The notes: generated by a model from the sequence alone, not told the origin. A stretch of DNA of 64,000 bases from JAGTVG01 sp963820995 (GCA_963820995.1 CAWGCL010000013.1:248001-312000); one strand, 5' to 3'. Shown: positions 35,589 through 47,136, counted from the first letter of the stretch. Made by a program: numbers and translations.

Positions 35589-36530
35589 TCATACAAAGTC
35601 AGCGTTGTTCATGTAGTTAATGCTGATTTCAATACTTTCAAATGGTGTTTTTTGAGTAAAGTCCTGCTCCACAAAGAAATATTCCAGGCCAGCCGTTTTA
35701 CGGGTTTCGAAGATCCTGGCAAAATCAATTACGCCATTACCTACTTCAGCAAAATATCGCTCTTCCCCATCTTCGCTGATGAACGGTTGCTCAATCTTAT
35801 CTTTTACATGCCAGAGTGGAAATCTGCCTGGTGCCTTCTCAAAATATTCAACAGGATCATAACCAGCCATAGTAATCCAGAACAGATCAAGCTCAAATTT
35901 AACTTCTTCCGGATCAGTATTCTCCATGATCAAATCATAGGCATTAATTCCATCAGGTGTTAAAAATTCAAAATCATGATTGTGATAGGCAAACTGCAAG
36001 CCATTGTCTTTACAAACCTTGCCAAACTGGTTCCAGGTAACAATGTGACGTTTATAGTCTTCAATACTCTTTCTATCTTCTTCCTGAAGAAAAGCCCAAA
36101 CCAGATATTCCGCACCTACCGCTTTAACATCTTCAGCTGATTCAGCCATTTGCTTAATAACGGCGTCTTTACCACCATCGGAGGAGACTTCTGTCACAGC
36201 GTGAACACTTGGCATTGTCATACCCAGACCATCAAGAACTTTTTTAAGTTCAGAGGGAGCAAGGCCGAGGATCTTTCGATCTTCATATTTGAATCCTTCC
36301 ATCCAGGTGTATCCCAATTTGGCCACCTTTTCAAGAACTGGAACAATTCCTTCAGCTTCAATCTCATCTCTTAAAGTATACAGCTGTAATCCAATATTCT
36401 TTTTTTCTGGTTGTACAATAATTTCTTCAGAGTCAGCTGGCTTTTTCTTTGATGTGCAGCCATAAGGAAGAATGAGACTTCCCGCAGCCAGGGCCCCTGT
36501 CGCTTTTAAAAATTCTCTTCTTTTATTCAT
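35589..36530 (-). CDS. Sugar phosphate isomerase/epimerase-type TIM-barrel protein, Tat-exported
   Basis: A 313-residue protein of the xylose-isomerase-like TIM barrel (AP endonuclease 2 superfamily). The start at 36530 was chosen because it gives a twin-arginine signal (MNKRREFLKATGALAAGSLI) with a lipobox-like LPYGC; an upstream start at 36575 adds only a spurious stretch. Barrel segments are NIGLQLYTLRDEIEAEG, the LAYHNHDFEFLTPDG-type metal-binding His, ELDLFWITMAGYDPVEYF and WHVKDKIEQPF, ending with EYFFVEQDFTQKTPFESIEISINYMN. Such proteins usually isomerise or oxidatively modify sugars in the periplasm. Specific substrate not evident. Confidence 0.85.
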   Translation of the reverse strand: MNKRREFLKATGALAAGSLILPYGCTSKKKPADSEEIIVQPEKKNIGLQLYTLRDEIEAEGIVPVLEKVAKLGYTWMEGFKYEDRKILGLAPSELKKVLDGLGMTMPSVHAVTEVSSDGGKDAVIKQMAESAEDVKAVGAEYLVWAFLQEEDRKSIEDYKRHIVTWNQFGKVCKDNGLQFAYHNHDFEFLTPDGINAYDLIMENTDPEEVKFELDLFWITMAGYDPVEYFEKAPGRFPLWHVKDKIEQPFISEDGEERYFAEVGNGVIDFARIFETRKTAGLEYFFVEQDFTQKTPFESIEISINYMNNADFV

Positions 36531-36699
36531 TTTGCTTTCTTTAAGATTAGAAATGGTTTCCTTTAAAAAGCCCAAAATTAGTCTGAATTATTATTAAATG
36601 ATAAAAATTGAAGATTAAATGAGATTAAAACAATTAAGGAAACTACAATATCTGAGATTTATAACATTTAATCTGAAATAATTTATAGACTATTAAGCA

Positions 36700-39600
36700 C
36701 TAATCGTTTAATACCTCCAGGGGAAGCCTGCTTTCTTCTACTTTTGGATCAGCATCCAGATAGAGGTTATTCAATCTTGTCCGGTATTCAATAACAATTG
36801 CCTTAATTTCAGCTTCCAAATCCTTTCGTTTCAACCTATGTTTTCGCTTCGGGTGTAATCTTATTTTATGTTTAGGAGAAGAGTTATCCAATTCAATAAA
36901 TACGCTGAGGTCTTTAAATAGTCTGATCTGTCCGTCATTTGTGTCTACATACCTTTTCTGCTTAGTTCGGAAAAACAAATCTGTAAGACTTACACGGAAA
37001 TTCAGATTAATTGCTGAATCATATTCGTAATATCTTCCAAAGATGTCCATGTCACTAATGCTATTATTAACTAAAACATCCTGTAGAATAATATCTCTTC
37101 CATTTATAAATATCTGAAATTCAGAATTCTTTATAAGAACATTATCTTTAGCCCTGTGCCCTATAAAAGATAAAGTAGTATCTAATTGAGGATTGTTAAT
37201 TATTTTGCCTTCTTTAATAATAATATCAGAATAAAACAGATTCTGATCTGTTACAATATTTAGTAAGCTATCCATTTGAAATAATCCCTCTGCCTCGAAA
37301 GATAGATTACCCTCAATATTTCCATGCCTGCCATCTGCTAAGTCGGTATTAGTGAAAGATTTAATCAATGGATCAATAGACAATCTTTTTCCTGTAGTAT
37401 AAAAATGCCCATCAATAAGTTTTTTGTCATGCTGAATACACAATCCGGAAAACTTAATATGGCCCCCAGCAGTATTGAAATTCATATCGCTAATGCTGAA
37501 GATCCCATCAATTATATTGCTGGATAAATGTAGATTCTCAATAATAATATTTTGATATTGTAAAAAATTAGCAGATGTTTTAAGATTAATATCAACATTG
37601 TGTGGAATTTCATGTGACAGTTTTTTTTCAGAATGTTTCTTATTAGAACTGAATCCACTTATCGACTCGTAAATTGTCTGAATATTCACAGAATCAAAGG
37701 CCAGATCTATATTGCCAATTATTCTGGGATCATCTTGTAAGTAATTGACCCACTGCAAATCAATTCGCCCCAAACCTTTATTTAAATCAATTGAAAAATC
37801 TTCAATATCAATTTCATCTCTGGAGGCTTTTATATTCGTATGGATATTATTAAACAACATCCTGCCGTATGCTAGACTATCAATTTCAACACCTATATTT
37901 ATATCTACTATTTCAGGTAATTTAAAGGGTTTTTTGGTTTTTGAGGAAGATGAATTTTCTTTATGAAAGTCGTTTAACAGTTCGCGGATTGATAGGTGGG
38001 GAAAGGTAGTATTTCCATCTGCCTTAACATACCATATTCCCTCCTGGTTATATTTAATATCTGAATACAATGAAAGTTTTCCCCCCATCAATTCTGTTTC
38101 CATTTTCTTCACTTCAATATCGCCATTCGAGAAAATAACGTTCATGTCAAAATTTCTTATTTCTTTTCCCAATACAACGCCACTTTTAGCAGAAAGATCG
38201 AATTGAAAATCCAAATCCTGTGGTATTTGCATGCCGTGAGAACTTTTAGCTTTTCCCTTGCCTGAATTAAGTATTTTATCAAAATCTAAGTGATTAAATT
38301 CAGCATTAATTTTACCTCCATTGATTTCCAGTCCATTCTCACCTAGTTTTATCATTAGATTAGTATTTACGATTCCATCTTCAAAATTGAAGGTTAAATT
38401 ATCAATACTTAGATTTTCATGGTCCAAATTACCGATAAAGTTTAATTGATCTATAGTCCCAAAATTTCCTTCTATTGTTTTTGCCTGCAGATTTATATCA
38501 AGATTAGTATTGGGTATTTTTAATTTTTTTTGATTTCCTTTTATTGTATCCTTTGAATTGATGAATGACTCTATATTTATGTAATCAGATGCTATACTAA
38601 TATTGCCCTTTAATAGGGCTTTTGTTGTTTAAAATAAAATCATCCAGATTGTTCATTTCAGCCTGGATTTCAAAAAAAGAGTCATTGAATTGCCCATTGA
38701 GATCAATTATTTCTACATAATGATTATCCAGGTTAATATTCCCAGATGGAATTCGTATTCTATTTTCTGATTTTCTAAGTAAGAGGTCAACAGAATCAAT
38801 CTGGACATTTCCATAAGCATGCTGTTCATTATTCAAATGAAGTTCCCGAAGTTCACTAATCTTACCGTCAATAAATAAATCTGCTCTAACAGAACCAGTG
38901 GCGCTAAATTTATCATCATGAAGAATATGTTTTAAGTCTATTTCAGATATAAAATGGCCCTTTACCACAGGATCTTTTAGATTATTTACTAATAACCGGG
39001 CATTGACATAACTTTCTTCTATTTCGAAATTCAGCGTATCGACAATCAAATTATTAGTTTCAGGACCATGCTTTTCACCGTTATTGTAATTCCCTATAAT
39101 ATGCAGATGCTGTACAGGATAGGGTATACTCGGACTAGAAAAATGCGCATTTTGTATTTCAAACTTTAACTGATTAAAAGGACGTGTCAGGGGATTTACT
39201 AATCCATCCTGATTGTAGGATATTTTTATTTCGGCATCCTCATTCAATTGTTTTAAAGTTATTCCTTCCGGGAGATTAAATAAATTCAAATGCGCATCCA
39301 GATTGCCACTGCTTTCTATTATTAGTTTTACCATATTTCCATTTTCCTGCTTCTTAAAGGAGACAGTGGGATGTAGTATTAGGGAATTAGTTTCTAAATA
39401 TCCACTTTCAAGGTAGGTATGGCCTTCTTTAATATTTATTTTAAAAATAATATCATTCCCTTCAACTTTCTTGTTGGAAAATAATGTGAATCCATTTGAT
39501 TTTAATGAATCCAGATTTCCGGATAAGTTTCCAGATAAGGAGATTAGATTTTGATCCAGTTCGAGATTAAATAAACTTTGATTTATGGTAATATATGTTT

Positions 39601-40100
39601 CATTTTTTTTGTAATCATTTGTTAAGGAGAGTTTTATATTATTTAGCTCCAGATCTGGTGATAAGATATGGACCGGAAGGCTGGTTTTTTCCGCACTTGG
39701 ACTTTTTTTTGAAAACATGATCTTTGACTTATTGCCATTAATATCGATTCTATCATTAATAACAGCATCACTTATAATAATTCTATTGATCTCAATATTT
39801 TCATTCAGAAAATTCCATAGGTTAAAGAATACATTTGATACTACCTATGCGAATTACTTCGCAGCTATCATCCGATAACACAACATTCGATAAACTCAGT
39901 CGGGCATTTGGAAAATTATTAAGATAGGTCAGATGGAAACTTTCAATATGAATGGTATTCTCAAAACTTGAGTTTATATAGTCCGTTATAGACTGCTCAA
40001 TAGTTTCTTGATGCTTGATTGAAAATATCAGAAGGCTGGAAATAAACACCAGAAATAGGACAAGAATACTTGTAATAAATACAATTAATATCTTCCTCAT
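36700..40100 (-). pseudogene. AsmA-like protein, two frameshifts (about 1,130 residues when joined)
   Basis: Three frames on one strand make an AsmA-family protein. The first (40100 to 39822) has an N-terminal membrane anchor (MRKILIVFITSILVLFLVFI) and NNFPNARLSLSNVVLSDDS, typical of AsmA. The second (about 39825 to 38597) and third (about 38605 to 36700) carry the long beta-rich region with many NL..INLxL repeats and the charged C-terminus (KRKHRLKRKDLEAE). Joints lie at AAA 39824-39826 and CCC 38606-38608 on the plus strand. Removing one base at each gives CILNLWNFLNENIEI and SPIKGNISIASDYIN, so both are one-base insertions in homopolymers. AsmA-like proteins act in the inner membrane or periplasm in lipid transport and outer-membrane assembly. 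The product would be broken if the indels are real. Confidence 0.8.
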
Positions 40101-40453
40101 GAACTAAGTTATCATTTTGTCGAAAATAAACAAATAAAATTTATAGCTATCAGAATCAAAAATTAAGAATAATTGATTGATTTCCAACCTGATTTAGGGA
40201 TAGTATCAATTTTGTCATTAAATATAGTAATAATTATTCCGATCAGGATTATCTCAAAAGGTATCCATTTGCTTTTATGGATTTTTAAATTTTTTTTTGC
40301 AAGTTCTTGTGTTCAAATGTATTTATACATGTTGAGACTAAGGCGGTATTTCAAATCAAGGAGCAGGGTAAAGTTTATTCTCACAAAAATATTTTAACTT
40401 AGTTCTGTAAATTTCTATAGTTATAAAGAATCTGAATACTTTAAAATTTAGCC
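40101..40453. other. Intergenic region between the AsmA-like gene and the cysteine-desulfurase-like gene, no gene recognised
   Basis: About 350 bases, AT-rich. A 74-codon frame on the plus strand (40173-40397) has no recognisable domain. The two flanking genes are divergent, so promoters for both may lie here, but I see no clear -33/-7 pair. Confidence 0.5.
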
Positions 40454-41677
40454 ATGAAAAATAAAGAAATCTCTTTGGAAGATGCAAGGGATTATTTTCC
40501 AGCCCTGCAAAGAAAAGTGAAAGGGAAAACATTAACATTTTTCGATGGACCAGGTGGTACCCAGGTGCCTAAACGAGTGATTCGTGCTATATCCAATTAT
40601 TATAGATTCTATAATACTAACTCACATGGTCAGTTTCAAACATCAATTGAAACAGATCGGATCATTGATGATGCAAGAAGAAATATAGCTACGTTTCTTG
40701 GTGCAGAAGGTGCCTCAAACATTTCAATAGGCCAGAATATGACGAGCCTAAACTTTGCGCTCAGCCGGGCATTTTCGAAGATCCTGGTACCTGGAGATGA
40801 AGTAGTAATTACCCAATTGGATCATGAAGCAAACAGGGGGCCATGGTTATCTTTACGGTCATATGGAGTAAAGGTAAGGAAGTAGGGATATAAGGAGGAT
40901 GGGACCCTGGATTATGAAGACTTAAAAAACAAAATAACTGAGAATACACGATTAATTGCTATGGGGTGGGCTTCCAATGCATTTGGGACGGTTAATGATA
41001 TTAAATTAGCAAGGGAATTGAGTTATAAAGTTGGGGCGTTTCTTCTAGTTGATGCAGTTCATTTTGCTCCTCATTTTTCAATCGATGTGCAGGAATTTAG
41101 GAATGGATTTCTTATTGTGTTCAAGCTATAAGTTTTATGGCCCGCATCTTGGATTTTTATATTCAAAATCGGGTAAATTGGATCAGCTTCCCGTTGATAG
41201 ATTATCAACCCAAAAGCAAATTGCTCCATATTGTATTGAAACTGGTACCCTCAACCATGCAGCATTAGCCGGCGTAAATGCGACAATAGCTTTTCTTTCT
41301 TCACTTGGGAAAGGAAATATTTTACGTGATCGATTGATTTCCGGCATGAATGCAATAAACAAGCATGAGCAGACAACTTGCCAGAAAACTCTATAATGAA
41401 ATTAGTTTAATTGAGAAGTTAAAAATATAGGGCCTGAATTTGGAGATAAGGAGAGGGCACCTACAATTTCATTTGTTCATGATAATTTAGCAGCTATTGA
41501 TATATGCAGGAAACTGGCAGATCACAACATCACAGCATGGGATGGCCATTTTTATGCTCAAAAAGCTATCGAGGTCTTAGGCATAGAAGAAAAGGAGGTG
41601 TTACCCGTTTAGGTATTTCACTTTATAATAATGAAAATGATATAGATATTGTGATTGAAGTCCTAAAATCTGTTTGA
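40454..41677 (+). pseudogene. Cysteine-desulfurase-like PLP enzyme (class V aminotransferase), at least six frameshifts
   Basis: The pieces together give a class V aminotransferase of about 408 residues, the normal length. The N-terminal piece (40454-40885) has FFDGPGGTQVPKRVI, SHGQFQTSIET and NISIGQNMTSLNFALSRAF. The middle contains IAMGWASNAFGT and FLLVDAVHFAPH. The PLP-lysine segment CSSYKFYGPHLGFLYSKSGK follows, then the C-terminal ITAWDGHFYAQKAIEVLG and TRLGISLYNNENDIDIVIEVL, ending with a TGA at 41677. Frames change near 40880, 40891, 41093, 41372, 41432 and 41595, each by a single base, several of them in short homopolymers. The amount of damage is higher than for any other gene in the window. 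It may be a decaying gene or a low-quality sequence stretch. The family removes sulfur from cysteine or related substrates. Confidence 0.75.
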
Positions 41678-41745
41678 ATTGATCGATATCCAACCTGAAT
41701 ATAGAGGTTTGATTTTTCTTATTTTTTGGCCTTGCCATTTCCATT

Positions 41746-42427
41746 TCACTCAAGCGGATTCATCTCAGTCCAGAGTCTCTGGAATTCTTTCTTATAAGCC
41801 CTTACTATTTTGTTATTGGTGGTGACCAGCATGTTTTCATTATTAATATCAGCTCCTGTCCGGGTCCAGTTATAACTTCCAGTCAACAATTTGATGTTAT
41901 CGATAATTACAAACTTATGGTGCATGAGGCTTTTGTCGGAATCAATCCTTACATTGATTCCTTTTTTATTAAGAGGTACAATATCAGATCCTTTATCAAA
42001 GATTTTTCCATCATCGGTTATAATTCTTACATTCACCCCACGGGAGTAACACTCATCCAAAGCTCTGCAATAGGGTCATCGCTAATGGTGAACATGCAGA
42101 TTTTCAAGTCCAATCTGGCTAGATTTCAAATTTCTTATGGCAATTTCACGAATATCATCATGATGGCTGAAATAGGCAGCGTTTTCCGGCTCAGATTCGC
42201 CTAAATTCAGAGATTTTGTCAAGCAGTATGGTTAACCATTCACTATAGGCATAGTACTGATCAGGGCCAATGTTCCTCCTGGATTTGTCCAGAACCTCCT
42301 TTATTAAAGCGAGTTTTACTTTATTTGAAACGGGTTTGGCTAAAGACTTTTCTAATTCAAAAATAAGCTTATCATCCTGTAAAAATTCCCGTAATAGGGG
42401 TTCTATAGTAAATTCAATAGTATTCAT
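41746..42427 (-). pseudogene. Phospholipase-D-like (single HKD) protein, frameshifted
   Basis: The N-terminal frame (42427 to 42191) is helical (MNTIEFTIEPLLREFLQDDK and on). The next piece, in another frame, has FSHHDDIREIAIRNLKSSQI, continuing after another shift as ICMFTISDDP. The C-terminal frame (42060 to 41746) has GVNVRIITDDGKIFDKG and the catalytic MHHKFVIIDN (HxK with Asp four residues later) with LTGSYNWTRTGA. The combined protein of about 225 residues is of the short PLD-like type (Nuc/mitochondrial cardiolipin hydrolase-like) with one HKD motif, and would act as a dimer as a nuclease or phosphodiesterase. At least three single-base shifts (near 42187, 42098 and 42060) break it. 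It is convergent with the equally damaged cysteine-desulfurase-like gene. Confidence 0.75.
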
Positions 42428-42833
42428 TTCAGATTATAAAAATTGACTTAAACAAGTACTTAAAATAGTCAGATTAAAACGTTCATGAAAATTCTTTTAA
42501 TTCGATTATTCTGAAAAACTTACCCATATATACTTTTTCGATATTTTAAGTAATTGGTAGAAGGTTACTCTTTTTCTATAAACTTAAACGCCAATTACAA
42601 ACACTCCCATGTTTTTTTAATCGTTGTCATTTTTGAATGAGTTATATATTAAACGCTAAATTGATGTATTATTTATTTATAGATCGATAATGGATAGTAT
42701 TGTTCAAATATCGAACAATTTATTTGCTAAACAATGATAAAGAATATTAGCCCAATTAATATATCGGAATTTGGCATGTGATTTGATAAATATTTTCCCA
42801 ATAGGCCAACCTTCATTTTTTAATTTTTTAATT
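42428..42833. other. Intergenic region before the FtsX-type permease gene, contains an inverted repeat
   Basis: About 400 bases without a recognised gene, strongly AT-rich. The only clear structure is a perfect 7-base inverted repeat (ATTGTTC / GAACAAT, 7-base spacer) at 42699-42719, which could be an operator for the permease gene that starts 115 bases later. No terminator-like T-run follows it. Upstream ATGs in frame with the permease (for example at 42771) extend it without adding a membrane segment. Confidence 0.4.
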
Positions 42834-45263
42834 ATGTTCAGAAACTATTTAAAATTTGCTTTTCGTAGTCTTGTCAGACAGCGAATTTTCTCAATTATAA
42901 GTATATCAGGCTTAAGTATCGGGATGGCTTGTTTTTTGATCATTACTCTATATTTTCAATTTCAACACAGCTACGACCAATTCCATTCTAAGAAAGATCG
43001 AATCTACAGGATTAATAAATATTTAGATGGAGGAAAAGGAAGAATGCGATTATCATTTACAGCACCATTTGTTGCAGACTATATCCTGGACAATATTGAT
43101 GAAGTAGAAGAGGTGGTCAGGTTTTCATCGCTACCTTTAGACTTGCATTATAAGGATAACAGTTTTAAGGAAATGTATACATATGGATGTGATAGTCAAA
43201 TGTTTAGCGTATTTGACTTCAAGCTAATTAAAGGAAACGAAAAAACTGCCCTCGCAACACCTAACTCAATTGTTTTATCAGAAAGCATCTCAAAAAAATA
43301 TTTTGGAGACGAGAATCCTATGGATAAAATTCTCACTACCTACACAAGAACTGGTGAAGCTGTGCCTTTAAAAGTTTCGGGAATATTAGAAGATATACCA
43401 CAAAATTCCCATATACTATTTCAAGTTTTGGTATCCATGAACACTCTTAATCGCTTTGTTAAGGATAACTGGTATGAAAATGACTGGCATGGATGTCATA
43501 CCTATTTGTTATTAGAAGAAAATGCGGTTCCGGATAGGGTACAGACCAGAATAAACCAGATTTTACTTGAAAAAGTTCCTCTTCAGGGTTACAATAAGGC
43601 CCGCTTACCATTGCAGTCACTCACTTCGATTTTTTTTAATCCTACGAAAGATGGAAGTTCTCAAAGAGGAAATAAAACTATGACATATGTATTATTGACA
43701 TTGGGAGTGTTCATTCTGTTTATTGCAAGTTTAAATTATATTAATCTTTCTACCGCAAGGTCTATTAAAAGGAATCGTGAGGTAGGAATTAGAAAAGTTC
43801 TAGGCGCTCAGAAAGGTCAATTACTTTGGCAGTTTTTGGGAGAGTCAATGTTTATAGCATTTATAGCCCTTCTGTTTGCAATTGTTCTAATGCAAATATT
43901 TATTCCTCATTTAAACAGTTTTTCGAATATCCTCTACCAGATTGATCTTGATACAGGTTTTCTAGGTAACTGGACTTTTTTAGGAATAGCTTTTAGTACT
44001 ACATTTCTTACTGGTCTGCTATCAGGAGTATATCCTGCCTTAATACTCTCGAGATTTAATCCGGTAAAAGCCTTAAGGGGGAATAGAGAAAGGAAAGGTT
44101 CAATTACAATGAAAAAAGGATTGGTTATTATTCAATACGTGGTATCCATAGTTTTAATTGTTGGAAGCATTGGCATTTATAAGGTGTATAATTTTATGTT
44201 AAATCAGGATCTTGGATTTAATAAAGAGCACTTAATGGCAATAAGCCTTGATGGATTTAATCAGGATTCAAGAATTAGAAACTTAAAAGATCAATTGGAT
44301 CAGCATGTTAATATGAAAGGTGTGTCCCTGACATCAAAAGTGCCAATGTCAATGCGCGATGATTTCAGTGTTTATATGAAAGATCCCTCCTCCGATCTTG
44401 ATCAACGGATCCCAACAATATACATAGATGAACAATACTTCAATTTATTGGAAATCGACTATAAAATAAAGCCGGAATCGTTGTCCATAGAAACTGAAAA
44501 GACCAGTATGATAGTAAATGAAACCTTTTTAGATCTCTTTGGTGAGTATTATCAAATAGGTGATCAGGTGGAATTATTTGATTATAATAATTCAAATCAA
44601 CCTGTTCCAATAGACTATCCTGAAATCAAAGGCGTGGTAAAGAACTTTAAGATCAGTCGCCTGATCGAGATGAAACAAATGCCCTGTGCATATATTCTTT
44701 CATCAAATAATCAGAACTATTTATTGGCAAGACTTGATCCAGATAAAAAAAATGAGACACTTTCATCAATTGAAACCACTTTTAAAGAGGTATTTCCTGA
44801 CCAGGTATTTCAATATACTTTTATAGATGATGAGATCAATACTTTCATAAGCATTTTAAGCCCGTTTGCGAGATTGATTTTTTATGGGACTTTTTTTGCA
44901 ATATTCATCGCCAGTATGGGATTGTTTGCCTTAGCCTTATATATAACCCAGCAAAAGACAAAAGAAATTGGTATACGTAAGGTCTTCGGAGCGTCTATAA
45001 AAAACATTTCCTTTCAACTAGCCAGGTATTTTATAAAGCTTGTTTTAATTGCCTTTATCATAGCAGGGCCCATAACTTTTTTTGGTTTCCGTAAAATGCT
45101 GCAGATCCTTCCCGAAAGGATAGTTTTGGAATGGTCACTTCTTTTTGGGATTGGAATGGGAATTGTTGTCTTGGCGATAGGAACTGTGCTTGTACAGTCA
45201 TGGAATGCTGCGAGGACAAATCCGGTAGTTACCATTAAGATACGAGTAATTAAAACCAAATAA
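42834..45263 (+). CDS. ABC transporter permease of the MacB/FtsX type, eight predicted membrane segments
   Basis: An 809-residue protein. The start at 42834 gives MFRNYLKFAFRSLVRQRIFSIISISGLSIGMA, the standard opening of Cytophaga-type MacB_PCD permeases. Two FtsX domains are visible: after the periplasmic region at about residues 30-260, TYVLLTLGVFILFIASLNYINLSTARS, with NREVGIRKVLGAQKGQL and SGVYPALILSRFNPVKALRG in the first half. The second half has FYGTFFAIFIASMGLFALALYI, with TKEIGIRKVFGASIKNI. These proteins pump or extract lipoproteins, peptides or drugs together with an ABC ATPase; no ATPase is adjacent. The frame is intact across 2.4 kb, in contrast to the damaged genes just upstream. 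Confidence 0.9.
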   Translation: MFRNYLKFAFRSLVRQRIFSIISISGLSIGMACFLIITLYFQFQHSYDQFHSKKDRIYRINKYLDGGKGRMRLSFTAPFVADYILDNIDEVEEVVRFSSLPLDLHYKDNSFKEMYTYGCDSQMFSVFDFKLIKGNEKTALATPNSIVLSESISKKYFGDENPMDKILTTYTRTGEAVPLKVSGILEDIPQNSHILFQVLVSMNTLNRFVKDNWYENDWHGCHTYLLLEENAVPDRVQTRINQILLEKVPLQGYNKARLPLQSLTSIFFNPTKDGSSQRGNKTMTYVLLTLGVFILFIASLNYINLSTARSIKRNREVGIRKVLGAQKGQLLWQFLGESMFIAFIALLFAIVLMQIFIPHLNSFSNILYQIDLDTGFLGNWTFLGIAFSTTFLTGLLSGVYPALILSRFNPVKALRGNRERKGSITMKKGLVIIQYVVSIVLIVGSIGIYKVYNFMLNQDLGFNKEHLMAISLDGFNQDSRIRNLKDQLDQHVNMKGVSLTSKVPMSMRDDFSVYMKDPSSDLDQRIPTIYIDEQYFNLLEIDYKIKPESLSIETEKTSMIVNETFLDLFGEYYQIGDQVELFDYNNSNQPVPIDYPEIKGVVKNFKISRLIEMKQMPCAYILSSNNQNYLLARLDPDKKNETLSSIETTFKEVFPDQVFQYTFIDDEINTFISILSPFARLIFYGTFFAIFIASMGLFALALYITQQKTKEIGIRKVFGASIKNISFQLARYFIKLVLIAFIIAGPITFFGFRKMLQILPERIVLEWSLLFGIGMGIVVLAIGTVLVQSWNAARTNPVVTIKIRVIKTK

Positions 45264-45476
45264 CTCTTCAGATTATAATTCCGTTCAAATCGGAGATATT
45301 AAGTCTGCAACAGTGACTTTTTAAATAATTATACATCAATTTTAATGGATTATGAAATAATTGATTTATATGTTCATAATTTATATACTTATATACATAT
45401 TCGCTATTCGTATTATTATCACTTTACTTTAATAATCCTAAAATCTTTCTTAAATTACATTCGAACTTGGTAATAT

Positions 45477-46956
45477 ATGAAGGCACTTTTATTATATCCT
45501 GAATTTCCTGTTACGTTCTGGAGCTTTAAGTATGCTTTAAAGTTTATATCTAAAAAATCCAGCCATCCTCCCTTAGGATTAATCACAGTTGCAGCAATGT
45601 TGCCAGACGATTGGGATATCCGATTAATCGATCTGAATGTCGATTCTCTTAAGGATAAAGATATCTTGTGGGCTGATTTAGTTTTTATAAGTGCTATGTC
45701 AATTCAGAAAGGAATCAGCTGAATTCCTGATTAACCGCTGCAAGTCACACGGGAAAAAAACTGTGGCCGGCGGACCACTTTTTACTGAAGAGCCGGATTT
45801 ATTTCCTCAGGTTGATCATCTCGTGCTCAACGAAGCTGAAGTGACACTTCAGGAGTTTTTATATGACCTTCAAAATGGAATTCCAAAAGCACAGTATAGT
45901 TCCAAGGAATTCCCGGATCTTAGCCAAAGTGTATTGCCATTATATCAATTGTTGAATAAGAAGAAATATGCTGTAATGAGTTTACAATTAACAAGGGGGT
46001 GCCCTTTTAATTGTGATTTTTGTGAGATTACAGCTCTTTTTGGGAATAAAATGCGAATGAAGTCTTCAGAACATATTATTGAAGAATTGAATGTAATCTA
46101 TCAAAACGGTTGGAGAGGCGAAGTTTTTTTCGTGGATGATAACTTCATTGGTAATAGAAGATTTCTAAAAAGTGAATTACTGCCGAAGTTGTCCGCCTGG
46201 ATGCAGGAGAGAAAATATCCATTTAAATTTATTACAGAAGCATCTATCAATCTATCAGATGATGATGTTTTAATGGACAAAATGGTTATGAGTGGATTTT
46301 CAACTGTATTCGTAGGAATTGAAACACCTGATGAAGACAGTTTAAAAGAATGCTCAAAATTTCAAAATAACAATAGAAATCTGATAGATAGCGTTCACAA
46401 AATTCAAAATAAGGGATTAATCGTAATGGGTGGATTTATTGTAGGATTCGATAGCGATAAACCTTCTATTTTTCAGCGACAAATTGATTTTATCCAGCAT
46501 AGTGGAATTATTTCTGCAATGGTTGGCCTGCTTAATGCCCCACCTAAAACTAAGTTATACAAACGCTTATTAAAAGAAAACCGGATCATCAGCAGTTTCT
46601 CTGGCAATAATACGGACATGGCCATGAATTTTATACCAAAGATGAGCTTCGATGACCTGAAACATGGATATCAGAATCTTATTAAAGGGATATACTCCAG
46701 AAAACCGTATTATTTGCGGGTCAAAGGTTTTCTATCAAGGTATCCTAAAAGCATACATTTTAAAAAGCGTTTTGGATTATCTGATGTAAAAGCCCTTCTC
46801 AAGTCGATGTTGATCCTTGGTATTTTTAAAAAGGGACGATGGTATTATTGGAAATTACTGCTTTGGACTCTGTTTAACCGACCTAAGGTTTTCAGCATGG
46901 CAGTAACTTATTCCATTTATGGTTATCATTTCCGGAAAGTCTTTAAAATCAAATAA
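45477..46956 (+). pseudogene. B12-binding-type radical SAM protein, one frameshift
   Basis: Two overlapping frames. The N-terminal one (45477-45722) has the start of a B12-binding-like domain (MKALLLYPEFPVTFWSFKYA, then HPPLGLITVAAMLP and DWDIRLIDLNVD). The second (from about 45710 to 46956) has ESAEFLINRCKSHGKKTVAGGPLFTEEP, then the radical SAM cluster motif RGCPFNCDFCEI (CxxxCxxC). It ends with the DUF4070-like C-terminal part. The break lies at GG 45711-45712; removing one G joins SIQKESAEFL without loss. The whole protein would be about 493 residues. Family members perform methylation or other radical chemistry on cofactors and lipids (related to the HpnJ/HpnR group). The cobalamin ligand His was not identified, so cobalamin binding is only a family expectation. 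Confidence 0.8.
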
Positions 46957-47136
46957 GTGCATATCTTAAATCTTGTTTCGCTATACAATTCGGTTTACTA
47001 GCCAACTATAGCAGAAGGATTGAACCTGAAGTCCCACTCTGACGGGATAAAGAGGAGTCGGATAGCATAACAAACGCAACTAAATTATTTTGCCTGCGGA
47101 ATCACCATCTGATTTATAAAAAAAGTATAAGATTCG

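Noticed and set aside
38606..39826. Programmed ribosomal frameshifting in the AsmA-like gene
   Set aside because: The breaks fall in ordinary short homopolymers without slippery heptamers or downstream structures, and similar shifts occur in unrelated genes nearby, so error or decay is more likely.
40173..40397. A 74-codon frame between the AsmA-like and cysteine-desulfurase-like genes
   Set aside because: It has no recognised domain, lies in AT-rich intergenic DNA, and its hydrophobic content is what T-rich codons give by chance.
46957..47136. A possible mobile-element scar or structured RNA in the gap after the radical SAM gene
   Set aside because: The sequence is less AT-rich and has short complementary segments, but no convincing stem-loop, terminal repeat or known RNA pattern could be found.
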